A stretch of DNA of 52,299 nucleotides from Pseudomonadota bacterium (GTDB lineage Bacteria; Pseudomonadota; Alphaproteobacteria; Rhizobiales; Beijerinckiaceae), in contig JAFAAP010000264.1 in NCBI GenBank assembly GCA_023426505.1, forward strand, positions 1 to 52,299, written 5' to 3'. The position numbers and the translations under genes are program-made. Under the pieces are notes generated by a model. The model saw only the letters and a list, made by a program, of their open reading frames with translations. It did not search any database and was not told the origin of the DNA. Positions 1 through 8,051 of the stretch are shown one piece after another (the stretch's first letter is position 1; every line of letters begins with the position of its first letter).

Positions 1-2
1 CC

Positions 3-707
3 GCCCAGCCCCAGGCCCGACGCGTCAACGAGCAGCCGTCCGTGGCGGCCACCATGGCGGCCGTCGCCGCCGCGGTCGAGCAGCGGGTCTCGGCTCCTGC
101 CCCGGCGCCCGCCCCGGCTCCGGTGGTCGCCCGCCAGGTCGAGGCCCGGACCGTCCAGGCTCCTGTTGCGGCTCCCGCACCGGTGGCGCCCGCTCCGGCA
201 CCGGCCCCCGTGCGCCAGGCTCCTCCGGCCGCCGAGCGGCCGGCCCCGGCTCCCGCCCGTGACCCCGGGATGCGTGGCGGCTGGCTATCGGACCTCCTGA
301 ACCGCGCCTCGCGCGATGACGAGCCCGCCCGCGGCCCGGCCAAGCCCGACCGCTCGCGGCTCAACAGCCTGGAATCGCTCGACTCGATCTCGGTCGACAT
401 CGCCCGGATGATCGACCACGAGGCGGCCGTCGAGCTGTGGGACCGCTACAAGCGCGGCGAGAGCAACGTGTTCACGCGCCGGCTCTACACGATCCAAGGC
501 CAGCAGACCTTCGACGAGATCCGCCGCAAGTATCGGTCGGACGAGGAGTTCAAGCAGACCGTCGACCGCTATGTCGACGAATTCGAGCGCCTGCTCGCCG
601 AGGTGTCCCGCGACGACCGCGACTCGATGCTGACGAAGACCTACCTGACCTCGGAGACCGGCAAGGTCTACACGATGCTGGCCCATGCCAGCGGCCGGTT
701 CGATTAA
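3..707 (+). CDS. Ala/Pro-rich protein with conserved C-terminal domain (5' end outside window)
   Basis: The frame is open from the first complete codon, so the gene probably begins upstream; GTG at 42 and ATG at 54 are only internal candidates. The first 80 or so visible residues are low-complexity Ala-Pro-Val sequence, typical of a flexible linker. From about position 320 the protein becomes ordinary and charged: a short Asp/Ser/Leu-rich stretch, then a predicted helical domain with aromatic residues and many Arg/Glu pairs, ending in a Gly-Arg-Phe-Asp tail. No catalytic motif is visible. I recognise this only as a conserved hypothetical type in Hyphomicrobiales and do not assign a function. 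A strong hairpin follows the stop codon, so it is the last gene of its transcript. Confidence 0.75.
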   Translation, partial: AQPQARRVNEQPSVAATMAAVAAAVEQRVSAPAPAPAPAPVVARQVEARTVQAPVAAPAPVAPAPAPAPVRQAPPAAERPAPAPARDPGMRGGWLSDLLNRASRDDEPARGPAKPDRSRLNSLESLDSISVDIARMIDHEAAVELWDRYKRGESNVFTRRLYTIQGQQTFDEIRRKYRSDEEFKQTVDRYVDEFERLLAEVSRDDRDSMLTKTYLTSETGKVYTMLAHASGRFD

Positions 708-735
708 GGAACTTTGGAAACGTTGACTGACGACG

Positions 736-765
736 GGGCCGGCATAGCGCCGGCCCTTTCCTTTT
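736..765 (+). terminator. Rho-independent terminator after the Ala/Pro-rich gene
   Basis: An 8-bp perfect GC stem (GGGCCGGC at 736-743 and GCCGGCCC at 749-756) with a 5-nt loop is followed by TTTCCTTTT. It lies 28 nt past the stop at 707. Confidence 0.85.
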
Positions 766-821
766 CCGCCTCACCCGCGTCTGCTGAGCGGTCGGAGCTG
801 AGTTAAGGATTGTCCTCTAAC

Positions 822-854
822 GCGCAAAACGAAAACGCGGCCCGAAGGCCGCGT
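822..854 (-). terminator. Rho-independent terminator ending the mla operon
   Basis: Perfect 8-bp stem (835-842 with 847-854) closed by a tetraloop. Read on the minus strand the stem is followed by TTTTCGTTTTG. It sits 33 nt after the stop of the lipoprotein gene, so the leftward Mla transcript ends here. Confidence 0.85.
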
Positions 855-886
855 GTGTCATGACCAACCAATTCCTGACGCTTTGA

Positions 887-1591
887 TTACGCCGGCGGCG
901 TCCCGGCCGTATCGCGGCGCTCCTCCCCGCCCGGGAGGGTGCTGGCCGTGGCCGCAGGATCCTCCCGGCGCGGGAGGCGGCTCCCGCTGACCCAGCGGAC
1001 AATGTCGAGCATGGCGACCGACAGGGCCTCGTCGAGGCCGCGGGCGGCGTTCGCCGCATCAACGGAGGCGACCGGGGCGCGGGCGCGGAAGATCCGCCCG
1101 TTGACGATGCGGCCGTTGGAGTCGTTGACGATCTTGACCGAGATCTCCACCACGGCCTCGTTGCTCGGCGTGGCGATCTCGAAGCTGCGGAGCTCCGAGA
1201 TCAGCTGGACGTCCGCCACCGCGCCGCTGCTGGGGCGCGACACGCCGCGGATCTGGGAGGCATTCTCGAAGGTGTTGATGAGCCGGGTCTGGATCAGCCG
1301 CGGCAGGTTGTCGGCCCATTGGCCGCCGCCGAGGAACGAGATCGCGCCGCTCGCATCCTTCACAATGATCTGCTGGGTCGAGAGGGTTTGAAGAGCGGCC
1401 GGCTCCGCCACCAGCACCTGCACGCCGGACGAGCCGCTGATCCGTGATGTCGGAGCCGACAGGTCATAGGTCGTCGGCGCGGGGCCTGACGAGCAGGCGC
1501 CCGTCAGGGCGGCGAGAACCAGCGCGGGCGCAAGGCGCCGCAACGGGCCGACCCAGTCTGTGGGGGAGGATGGCACGGATGATCCAGACAT
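887..1591 (-). CDS. ABC-type transport auxiliary lipoprotein (PqiC-like)
   Basis: A predicted outer-membrane lipoprotein partner of an MCE/Mla transporter. The N-terminus has a hydrophobic segment ending in the lipobox LTGAC, so Cys would be acylated and the protein anchored. The following beta-rich domain (ABC_trans_aux, formerly DUF330) matches PqiC-type proteins in length, about 200 residues after the lipobox. The C-terminal 35 residues are low-complexity Pro/Ala/Arg. ATG at 1591 is preferred to a TTG at 1648 because it places the lipobox at normal depth and overlaps mlaD by only 5 nt of stop-proximal sequence. It is the last gene of the mlaE-F-D-lipoprotein operon, a typical alphaproteobacterial order. 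Family assignment is good; the exact lipid substrate is unknown. Confidence 0.85.
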   Translation of the reverse strand: MSGSSVPSSPTDWVGPLRRLAPALVLAALTGACSSGPAPTTYDLSAPTSRISGSSGVQVLVAEPAALQTLSTQQIIVKDASGAISFLGGGQWADNLPRLIQTRLINTFENASQIRGVSRPSSGAVADVQLISELRSFEIATPSNEAVVEISVKIVNDSNGRIVNGRIFRARAPVASVDAANAARGLDEALSVAMLDIVRWVSGSRLPRREDPAATASTLPGGEERRDTAGTPPA

Positions 1592-1604
1592 GCTGACAGG
1601 GAAA

Positions 1605-3173
1605 CTAACGGCGGCCGTTATATTCGGGGAGAGAGGAGCGTCCCCCAAAGATAAACTGCTGTGGATTACGCTCGATGCTGCGGACTGCGCGGCTGATCTC
1701 GCCGAGGGTCCTGCGGCCTTCGACCGCGAGGGCCTCGTATTCCCGCAGGCCGGAATCGGTGAACCGCCCGACGCCGGCCAAGACGCCCTCGGTGCGCTGG
1801 TTCAGGTTGTCGGCGAGCTGGCGGACGGAGATCGCCGCCTCGCGGATCTGGTCGAAGGCGCCCTTCCCGGCCTCGCCCGAGGCCGAGCCCAGGAAGCCCT
1901 CGGCTCCCTTCAGCACCGCGTCGATGCGATCGGCCGACTTGTTCAGCTTCTCGGTGATCGAGCGCGCCTCCTGGATCGCCTTGTCCACGTCAGGGCTGCG
2001 GCGGGCCAAGGTCTGGGCGAAGGTGTCGATGCTGTCGACGGTGCGGCCGACCTTCCGGGAATCGATCGCCTTGGCGAGGTTGTTGATCTCGTTGAGGGCG
2101 CTGTCGAGCTTGGGGGCGGAGTCGTTCAGACGGCCGACGAGGCTTGCGGCGTCGCGCAGAGCGTTGTCGATGGCCTGCCGGTTCTGGGCCAGGGCCTTCG
2201 TGAACTCGTCCGTGTTCTGGACGATGCTGGCGACGCGCTGACTATCGATGGAGCGCACCACCTGGTCGATGTTGTCGACCGTGCGGCCGACCTTCGCGGG
2301 GTCGATGGTCCGGGTGATCGCCGAGAGGTCGTTGAGGGCCGCGTCGAGCTTGGGCGCGGCCTCATTGAGGCGGGCCGCCAGGCTCTGGGCGTCCCGGAAG
2401 GTGTTGCTGATGGCCTCCCGGTTGTCGCCGAGCGCCTGGGTGAAGCTCTCCACGTTCTCGACGATCCGCGTGACCCGCTGCGGCTCGACCGAGCGGACCA
2501 CCTGGTCGAGGTTGGTCGCCAGCGTCTCGAGCTTCTCGGCGAGCGGCCCGACCTTCTCGGCCGCCTGGCCGACCTGGGCCAGGAAGCGGTCGATGCCCTC
2601 GGCGTTTTCGCCCAGCGCCTGGGAGAAGCGCTCCACGTTCTGCACGGTGCGGTTGATGCCGCCCTCGTTGTCCGAGATCACGCGTCCGACCCGTTCCAGC
2701 ACGTCGTCGGCCCGGCGGGCGATGTTGCGGGCGGTCTCGATCAGATCCTGGAAGTCGGAGCGGTCGGCGAAGATCGTCGGCAGCGGCTGGCCGGGTCCGG
2801 CCGCCAGCGGCGGGGCGCTGGGCTCGCCGCCCGAGAGCGCGATGGTCGCGACGCCGGTCAGGCCCTGGTACTCGAGGCGCGCGCGGGTGTCGGTGCGGAT
2901 CGGGGTGCTGTTCTCGACCTGCACGATGGCCATGACCCGGCGCGGGTCCTCCGGCAGCAGGCTGATGTCGGTGACCTCACCGACCCGCAGGCCGTTGAAG
3001 GACACGGTGGAGCCCTTCGACAGGCCGGACACGGAACCCGAGAAGACGATGCGGACAGTCTGCCGCGCCTGGCCGCGATCGCCCCCGGAGAACCAGTAGA
3101 CGAAGCCGAACGCCGCCGCGATCACCGCGAGGGTGAACAACCCGATCAAGGCGTAGTTTGCACGCGTTTCCAT
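1605..3173 (-). CDS. mlaD: MlaD/MCE-domain lipid transport protein with long coiled-coil tail
   Basis: Periplasmic substrate-binding component of an Mla-type lipid ABC transporter. Residues 8-29 form one N-terminal membrane anchor, followed by an MCE domain (about 38-115, containing GSTVSFNGLRVGEV). The rest, about residues 140-500, is a long predicted helical region rich in Asp, Asn, Leu and Ala. At 522 residues it is far longer than E. coli MlaD (about 180) and resembles the long-tailed MCE proteins of other bacteria, whose helices can build a periplasm-spanning tunnel. Residues 224-303 and 304-383 are an exact-length 80-residue tandem repeat (about 59% identical by eye). It is 8 nt downstream of mlaF. 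No cytosolic domain is seen. Confidence 0.92.
   Translation of the reverse strand: METRANYALIGLFTLAVIAAAFGFVYWFSGGDRGQARQTVRIVFSGSVSGLSKGSTVSFNGLRVGEVTDISLLPEDPRRVMAIVQVENSTPIRTDTRARLEYQGLTGVATIALSGGEPSAPPLAAGPGQPLPTIFADRSDFQDLIETARNIARRADDVLERVGRVISDNEGGINRTVQNVERFSQALGENAEGIDRFLAQVGQAAEKVGPLAEKLETLATNLDQVVRSVEPQRVTRIVENVESFTQALGDNREAISNTFRDAQSLAARLNEAAPKLDAALNDLSAITRTIDPAKVGRTVDNIDQVVRSIDSQRVASIVQNTDEFTKALAQNRQAIDNALRDAASLVGRLNDSAPKLDSALNEINNLAKAIDSRKVGRTVDSIDTFAQTLARRSPDVDKAIQEARSITEKLNKSADRIDAVLKGAEGFLGSASGEAGKGAFDQIREAAISVRQLADNLNQRTEGVLAGVGRFTDSGLREYEALAVEGRRTLGEISRAVRSIERNPQQFIFGGRSSLPEYNGRR
2025..2504 (-). repeat. 240-bp tandem repeat inside mlaD (2 copies)
   Basis: Copies 2265-2504 and 2025-2264 encode two 80-residue units, each beginning QVVRS and ending KVGRTVD(N/S)ID, with no indel between them. 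I count about 47 identical residues of 80. The neighbouring residues 174-223 look like a further, more diverged unit. Confidence 0.8.
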
Positions 3174-3181
3174 CGCAACCC

Positions 3182-3982
3182 TTACGCGCCGCTGGCCATG
3201 GCCGCACGAGCCCGTTTCCCGTGAAAATAGGAGCGGATCCAGGGATTGTCCGATTCGAGCAGCGTCTCGATCGGCCCTTCCGCCAAAATCTTGCCTTCAC
3301 CCAGAGCCGCGATCCGGTCGCAGACCGTGTAAAGGCTGTCGAGGTCATGGGTTACCATGAATACGGTGAGGCCTAAAGTCCTCTGCAATGTCGCAATCAG
3401 CTCGTCGAACTCGCCCGCGCCGATGGGATCGAGACCCGAGGTCGGCTCATCCAGGAAGACGATGTCGGGATCGAGCGCGAGCGCACGGGCCAGCGCCGCG
3501 CGCTTGATCATGCCGCCCGAAAGTTCCGACGGCAGCTTGTCGGCCGCATCGGGCTTCAGGCCGACCATCTCGATCTTGAGCATCGCCAATTCGTCGAGAA
3601 GCCGCTCCGACAGGTGCAGGTATTCCCGCATCGGAACCTGCACGTTCTGCTTCACGGTGAGGGCAGAGAACAGCGCGCCCTGCTGGAACAGCACGCCCCA
3701 GCGCCGCTCCAGGAGGCGCCGCTCCGAGGGCGAGAGCTCGTCCAGGTTCTGGCCCAGCACCTCGATGGTGCCGGCCCGCTTGGGAACGAGGCCCAGGATC
3801 GTCCGGGTCAGGACCGACTTACCCTGGCCCGAAGCGCCGACGAAGCCGAGGATCTCGCCGCGATAGACGTCGAGGTCGAGGCCCCTGAGGATCGTCTTCT
3901 CGCCGAAGCCGACCTCGACGCCGCGGACCCGGATGACGACCTCCCGGTTCCGGTCGATGGGGGGATGAACGCGGTCGAGCAT
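3182..3982 (-). CDS. mlaF: Mla-type lipid ABC transporter ATP-binding protein
   Basis: Cytoplasmic ATPase that powers the MlaE permease. Seen directly: Walker A GASGQGKS, Q-loop VLFQQGALF, signature LSGGMIKR, Walker B IVFLDEPTSGLDP and the H-loop VTHDLDS. The signature LSGGM and the GQGKS form of Walker A are characteristic of MlaF-type ATPases. ATG at 3982 gives 266 residues and starts 4 nt after the mlaE stop; a TTG 24 nt upstream would overlap mlaE and is less likely. It sits between mlaE and mlaD, the usual order. Confidence 0.95.
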   Translation of the reverse strand: MLDRVHPPIDRNREVVIRVRGVEVGFGEKTILRGLDLDVYRGEILGFVGASGQGKSVLTRTILGLVPKRAGTIEVLGQNLDELSPSERRLLERRWGVLFQQGALFSALTVKQNVQVPMREYLHLSERLLDELAMLKIEMVGLKPDAADKLPSELSGGMIKRAALARALALDPDIVFLDEPTSGLDPIGAGEFDELIATLQRTLGLTVFMVTHDLDSLYTVCDRIAALGEGKILAEGPIETLLESDNPWIRSYFHGKRARAAMASGA

Positions 3983-3986
3983 CGTG

Positions 3987-5132
3987 TCAGTACCTGATGG
4001 CCGCAAAGAACATGGCGAAGAGGCCGTCGAGCACGATCACCATGAAGATCGACTTCACCACGGAGGAGGTCACGTGGCGGCCGAGGGATTCGGCCGATCC
4101 CTGCACCGCAAGGCCTTCGAGGGTCGCGATGATCCCGATCACCAGGGCCATGAAGGGCGCCTTGATCATGCCGACCATGAAGGTGTTGAGGCTCACGGCG
4201 GCGCGCAGGCGCGAAAGGAACACGTCCGGGCTCACGTCGCCGTAGAGCCAGGCGGTCACGCCGCCGCCCGACAGGGCCGCGATGGACGAGATGAAGGTGA
4301 GGAGCGGCAGGCCGATCACCAGCGCCAGGATGCGCGGCACGATCAGGACCTCGATCGGATCGAGGCCCATGACCCGCAGGGCGTCGATCTCCTCGCGCAT
4401 CTTCATGGAGCCGATCTCGGCCGTAAAGGCGGAGCCCGACCGGCCCGCCACCATGATGGAGGTGAGCAGGAGCGCCAGCTCGCGCAGGATCAGGATGCCG
4501 ATCAGGTCGACCACGAACGGCGTGGCGCCGAACCGCACGAGCTGGAAGATGCCCTGCTGGGCCACGATGCAGCCGACCAGGAACGAGATCAGAACGATGA
4601 TCGGCACGCCCCGGTAGGCGATCTGCTCGAGCTGGTTGATGACGGCCGTGCCGCGGAAGCGCCGGGGATTGACCACGACCCGGATCAGCGCCGAGACGAG
4701 TTCCCCCAGGAACGCGATGCCGTCCACGAGATCCCGGCCGGCGCCCGCCACGCTCTGGCCCACGTCGACCAGGAAGTCGACCGCCTTGGAGCGGCGGGGC
4801 TTCGCCTGCTCCTGGAAGCCCCGATAGGCCACCTCGTCGAGGAGGATCTGCTGTTCCTGGCTTGCATTGGCGAAGTCGGCCCCGAGATCGCGGGAGCCGA
4901 GTTCGTGCCGGGTGCGGTCGAGGACCCAGGCGCCCAGGGTGTCGAGCCGCCGCACCTGGGCGAGGTCCAGGATCATGTGCGACTGGTCGACCTCGGCGGC
5001 GATTTCGGCCGCGAGGGTCTCGACCATCTCGGCGTGCTCCGAGGTCCAGTGGCCGGCAAGCCTTGCCGTGACCCTGTCCCCGCTACGCTCGATTTTCACT
5101 TGCGGCTCTTGAGCCAAGGTGCTCTGCGCCAC
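3987..5132 (-). CDS. mlaE: MlaE-type lipid ABC permease with N-terminal STAS domain
   Basis: Inner-membrane permease of the Mla lipid transporter. The first roughly 95 residues form an STAS-like domain (MILDLAQVRRLDTLGAW), the equivalent of the separate MlaB protein of E. coli fused to the permease. After a linker comes the MlaE permease core with five or so membrane helices and the conserved ELALLLTSIMVAGRSG and EEIDALRVMGLDP segments. GTG at 5132 is chosen because GGAAGGA lies 5 nt upstream on the minus strand; a TTG at 5186 has no such site. First gene of the operon; an 86-bp divergent spacer separates it from the epimerase gene at 5219. Confidence 0.93.
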   Translation of the reverse strand: MAQSTLAQEPQVKIERSGDRVTARLAGHWTSEHAEMVETLAAEIAAEVDQSHMILDLAQVRRLDTLGAWVLDRTRHELGSRDLGADFANASQEQQILLDEVAYRGFQEQAKPRRSKAVDFLVDVGQSVAGAGRDLVDGIAFLGELVSALIRVVVNPRRFRGTAVINQLEQIAYRGVPIIVLISFLVGCIVAQQGIFQLVRFGATPFVVDLIGILILRELALLLTSIMVAGRSGSAFTAEIGSMKMREEIDALRVMGLDPIEVLIVPRILALVIGLPLLTFISSIAALSGGGVTAWLYGDVSPDVFLSRLRAAVSLNTFMVGMIKAPFMALVIGIIATLEGLAVQGSAESLGRHVTSSVVKSIFMVIVLDGLFAMFFAAIRY

Positions 5133-5218
5133 GATGATCCTTCCGGCACTGATTCCGCTTGGTGATAGCGTGTTGCTGCGCCACAAGTCGAGCCGAAGTT
5201 GTGGAGAAGCATAAGAGA

Positions 5219-6202
5219 ATGCGTAAGCTCGAGGTCACGATCGATCGCTTTCCCATTGCAGGGAAATTCACGATTGCGCGGGGTTCGCGCACCGAGGCCG
5301 TGGTGGTCACGGCCACCATCGCCGAGGACGGGGCCGTGGGGCGCGGAGAATGCGTGCCTTATCCCCGCTACGGCGAAACGGTCGAGGGCGTGGCGGCCGC
5401 CATCGAGGCCCTGAGGCCGCGGATCGAGGCGGGCCTGACCCGGGAGGCGCTTCAGACCGCCATGCCGGCCGGCGCCGCCCGCAATGCGCTCGACTGCGCC
5501 CTCTGGGACCTCGACGCCAAGCGCTCGGGCATCCGGGCCCACGTGACCGCGGGCGTGAACCGCTGGCCGCCGGTGACGACGGCCTACACGATCAGCCTCG
5601 ACACCCCGGAAGCCATGGCCGAAGCCGCCGCGAAAGCCTCGCAGCGGCCGATCCTCAAGGTGAAGTTCGGCGGCCCCGGCGGAGACCTCGAACGCATCGC
5701 GGCCGTGCGCAGGGCCGCCCCGGAGGCGACGCTCATCGCCGACGCTAACGAGGGCTGGACGGAGGAAAACATCGCGTCCCACCTCGCGGCCTGTGCGGAT
5801 GCGGGCTACGCCCTGGTGGAGCAGCCCCTGCCCGCCAAAGAGGACGAGTACCTGCGCGGCATCGCCCGCCCGGTGCCGATCCTGGCGGACGAGAGCGTCC
5901 ACGACCGGGCCGGGCTCGACCGGTTGGTCGGCCTCTACGACGTCATCAACATCAAGCTCGACAAGACCGGCGGCCTGACCGAGGCGCTGGCCCTCGCCGA
6001 TGCGGCCGAGGCTCTGGGCTTCTCCCTCATGATCGGCTGCATGGTGGGCACCTCGCTCGCCATGGCGCCGGCCCTGATCCTGGCGCCCCGCGCCCGCTTC
6101 GTGGACCTCGACGGCCCTCTCCTCCTGGCGAAGGACCGGGAGCCGGGCCTCACCTACGAGGGCAGCATCGTCTATCCGCCTCAGCCCGCCTTGTGGGGCT
6201 GA
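5219..6202 (+). CDS. dgcA: Enolase-superfamily epimerase/racemase (DgcA / dipeptide epimerase family)
   Basis: An enolase-superfamily enzyme expected to epimerise an N-acyl amino acid or an L-Ala-D/L-Glu type dipeptide. The muconate-lactonizing subgroup residues are visible: KVKF (K147/K149 acid-base pair), metal ligands IADAN (D175), EQP (E201) and ADES (D224), and the second catalytic lysine in KLDKTGG (about K249). At 327 residues it has the family's normal length. ATG at 5219 is preferred over the in-frame TTG or GTG codons upstream, with purine-rich GGAG/AAGAGA before it. N-acetyl-D-glutamate racemase DgcA and muropeptide-derived dipeptide epimerases are hard to tell apart by eye; the usual DgcA partner DgcN is not next to it. 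Its 3' end overlaps the convergent MFS gene by 22 bp. Confidence 0.82.
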   Translation: MRKLEVTIDRFPIAGKFTIARGSRTEAVVVTATIAEDGAVGRGECVPYPRYGETVEGVAAAIEALRPRIEAGLTREALQTAMPAGAARNALDCALWDLDAKRSGIRAHVTAGVNRWPPVTTAYTISLDTPEAMAEAAAKASQRPILKVKFGGPGGDLERIAAVRRAAPEATLIADANEGWTEENIASHLAACADAGYALVEQPLPAKEDEYLRGIARPVPILADESVHDRAGLDRLVGLYDVINIKLDKTGGLTEALALADAAEALGFSLMIGCMVGTSLAMAPALILAPRARFVDLDGPLLLAKDREPGLTYEGSIVYPPQPALWG

Positions 6203-7353
6203 GGCAGGAACCGCACGGCGATCAGGGTGAGGACGAAGCCGATGGCGCCCAAGGGGGCCATCGCGGCGAAGACCACAGGCCCCGCCTCCCGGTAGATCAC
6301 GCCGCTCGCGACCGTCGACAGCGCCATGACCAGAGCCGCGAGCGAGCCGTAGACGCCTTGCGCCCTCCCTCTGGCACCGGACGGCGCGAAGGCCGCGAGC
6401 GCCGCCATGGTGCCGAGATGCGTCGCCCCGAAGGACAGGCTGTGCATCGCCTGCAGGACGAAGGTGAGGCCGAGACCCGGATGCAGCGACATGACCGTGA
6501 ACCGGACGGCCGCGGCCGCCGATCCGACCAGGATCAGCCCGATGCCCGAATGCCGGCCGACTGCCTGGCCGAGCATGAAGAAGACCAGGATCTCGGCGAC
6601 GACCCCCGCGGCCCAGAGATAGCCGATGGTGGAATCCGAAAAGCCCTGGCTGCTCCAGTGGATGCTCGCGAAGGCGTTCAAGGCTCCGTGCGTCCCTTGC
6701 GTGAGGGCTGCCGCGATGAGGATGAGCCACAGGACTTTCGGCAAGGAGGTTGAGGCAGGCTTCTGCCTATCCTGGTCGGGTATCTGCCCGTCCGGCGTCT
6801 CATGGGGCACGGCCGCCAGGGTGGCCGAGATCCCGAGGATCGGAATGAGCGTGAGCGCGACGATGACCGCCCCCGCCCCGAAGCCGCCGACCAGGTATCC
6901 GGCCGCGATGTTGGCCAGGAAGAAGGCCACGGATCCGCCGCCCCGGATCCAGCCGTAGTTCAGGCCGCGCTGCCGTTGGACCGCGTTGGTCACCACGAGA
7001 TCGTTGGCGGGGATGACAGCCGCTTGTGCGACGGCGACCAGGGCCACGATGGCCATGACGGCGATGCCGTCATCGACCATGAGAAGCAGGGGAAAGCCCA
7101 GGATCTGGCCGAGATGGCTGAAGAGGAGGAGACGCCGGGCGCCGAACGACCTGTCGGCGAGGATCAGGAGCGGGGCCGAGACGAGGATCCGAACGATGAT
7201 CGGGATGGCGACCACGATCCCGATGACCGTCGGCGGCAGCGCCTTGCTTTGCAGCCACAGGGGAAAGAACGGGAGATACACCCCGTTGCTGACGAAGCTC
7301 GCCCCCTGGAGGGCCCCCAGGCGGAGGGCGAGACTGCGCACGGGCCGGGTCAC
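6181..7353 (-). CDS. MFS transporter (HcaT/phenylpropionate-permease-like)
   Basis: A 390-residue integral membrane protein with about 12 hydrophobic helices and no signal peptide. The N-terminal half has the family's LQGASFVSNGVYLPFFPLWL start and a basic loop after helix 2 (LADRSFGARR). A hydrophilic central loop near residue 190-205 divides the two six-helix halves. It resembles the MFS_1-like (HcaT/NupG-like) subgroup, members of which carry aromatic acids or nucleosides; the substrate here is unknown. The start is GTG at 7353 with only a weak Shine-Dalgarno. It overlaps the epimerase gene tail to tail by 22 bp, so the two transcripts must collide; a joint role is possible but not shown. 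Confidence 0.85.
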   Translation of the reverse strand: MTRPVRSLALRLGALQGASFVSNGVYLPFFPLWLQSKALPPTVIGIVVAIPIIVRILVSAPLLILADRSFGARRLLLFSHLGQILGFPLLLMVDDGIAVMAIVALVAVAQAAVIPANDLVVTNAVQRQRGLNYGWIRGGGSVAFFLANIAAGYLVGGFGAGAVIVALTLIPILGISATLAAVPHETPDGQIPDQDRQKPASTSLPKVLWLILIAAALTQGTHGALNAFASIHWSSQGFSDSTIGYLWAAGVVAEILVFFMLGQAVGRHSGIGLILVGSAAAAVRFTVMSLHPGLGLTFVLQAMHSLSFGATHLGTMAALAAFAPSGARGRAQGVYGSLAALVMALSTVASGVIYREAGPVVFAAMAPLGAIGFVLTLIAVRFLPQPHKAG

Positions 7354-7389
7354 CGGACGGACACCGAATCAAGGATCATGGAACGGAAC

Positions 7390-7405
7390 ACGGTGAAAAT
7401 ACCGT
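7390..7405. promoter_or_regulatory. Inverted repeat ACGGT-N6-ACCGT in divergent spacer
   Basis: A perfect 5-bp inverted repeat lies in the 137-bp spacer between the MFS gene (start 7353, leftward) and the small unknown gene (start 7491, rightward). It could be an operator for either. Only its position supports this. Confidence 0.3.
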
Positions 7406-7490
7406 TAAGGAAGGGTTTGAAGGGGTTGAGCTGTCCAGGGCTTTCGACACAATGGGAATCGCGAACCCCGCGGAAAGGGATGTGTCTACC

Positions 7491-8033
7491 ATGACGGATC
7501 AGGAGACGCGCGTCACGTTCAGCGATGCTGACTTCGACGCCATCGAGGCGGCCGTCATGGAGACGGACCGCGGACGCTGGTTCCTGCGCGAATATGCCAG
7601 GCGCAACCGGAATGCCGATACGGAAGCAGTCCTCGCGGAACTGCGCCGGTTCGAGGAAGCTGCGCGAGACGACGAGACCGCGCGCCGCCTCGAGCGGATC
7701 CAGGCGAGCCTCCGGGCGATGGCGGCGACGATCGCCCGCACGAAGGGCGAAGTCGGGCTCCTGCCCCGCAACCGCGGCCAGGACGACCTCGGCGACTTCC
7801 TCGCCAACGGCGCTCCCGAATCCGAGGAGGAGTTCGAGGCCTGGGCCGAACACCGGATCCGCCGGATCATCCAGACCCTGCGCTATGTCGAGGGGCGCGT
7901 GCAGGAGATGGTCGCGGTCTGCGCGCCGGAACAGCAGGCTCCGGCCGATGAGAGGTCCTCCTTTCCGGAGGCGCGCCCAGTGACCGAGGAAGCGGCGGTC
8001 CATCCCGGCCCCCACCCGTCCTTCCTGATGTGA
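7491..8033 (+). CDS. Conserved hypothetical protein with ETDRGRWFLREYARRNR motif
   Basis: A 180-residue soluble protein with no signal peptide or membrane helix. Its N-terminal 40 residues carry ETDRGRWFLREYARRNR, a motif I have seen in several alphaproteobacterial proteins of unknown function, sometimes annotated near chemotaxis or phasin-like proteins. The middle is strongly helical and charged (residues about 45-85 could form a coiled coil), and the last 30 residues are Pro/Glu-rich and probably disordered. ATG at 7491 is chosen over ATG at 7452 because GGAAAGGGA lies 10 nt before it and the upstream ATG has no Shine-Dalgarno. Transcribed alone between two leftward genes. No function is assigned. 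Confidence 0.8.
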   Translation: MTDQETRVTFSDADFDAIEAAVMETDRGRWFLREYARRNRNADTEAVLAELRRFEEAARDDETARRLERIQASLRAMAATIARTKGEVGLLPRNRGQDDLGDFLANGAPESEEEFEAWAEHRIRRIIQTLRYVEGRVQEMVAVCAPEQQAPADERSSFPEARPVTEEAAVHPGPHPSFLM

Positions 8034-8051
8034 GGAGGGGCGCGGCTCCGG

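Noticed and set aside
1560..3224. Long plus-strand open frame opposite mlaD
   Set aside because: It is the high-GC antisense shadow of a gene whose domains and motifs are clear on the minus strand; the same holds for the long frame opposite mlaE (3984-5165).
7379..7408. GGAAC ... CGTT resembling an EcfG general-stress promoter
   Set aside because: The spacing is 18 nt from the first GGAAC and 13 from the second; the consensus needs 16-17.
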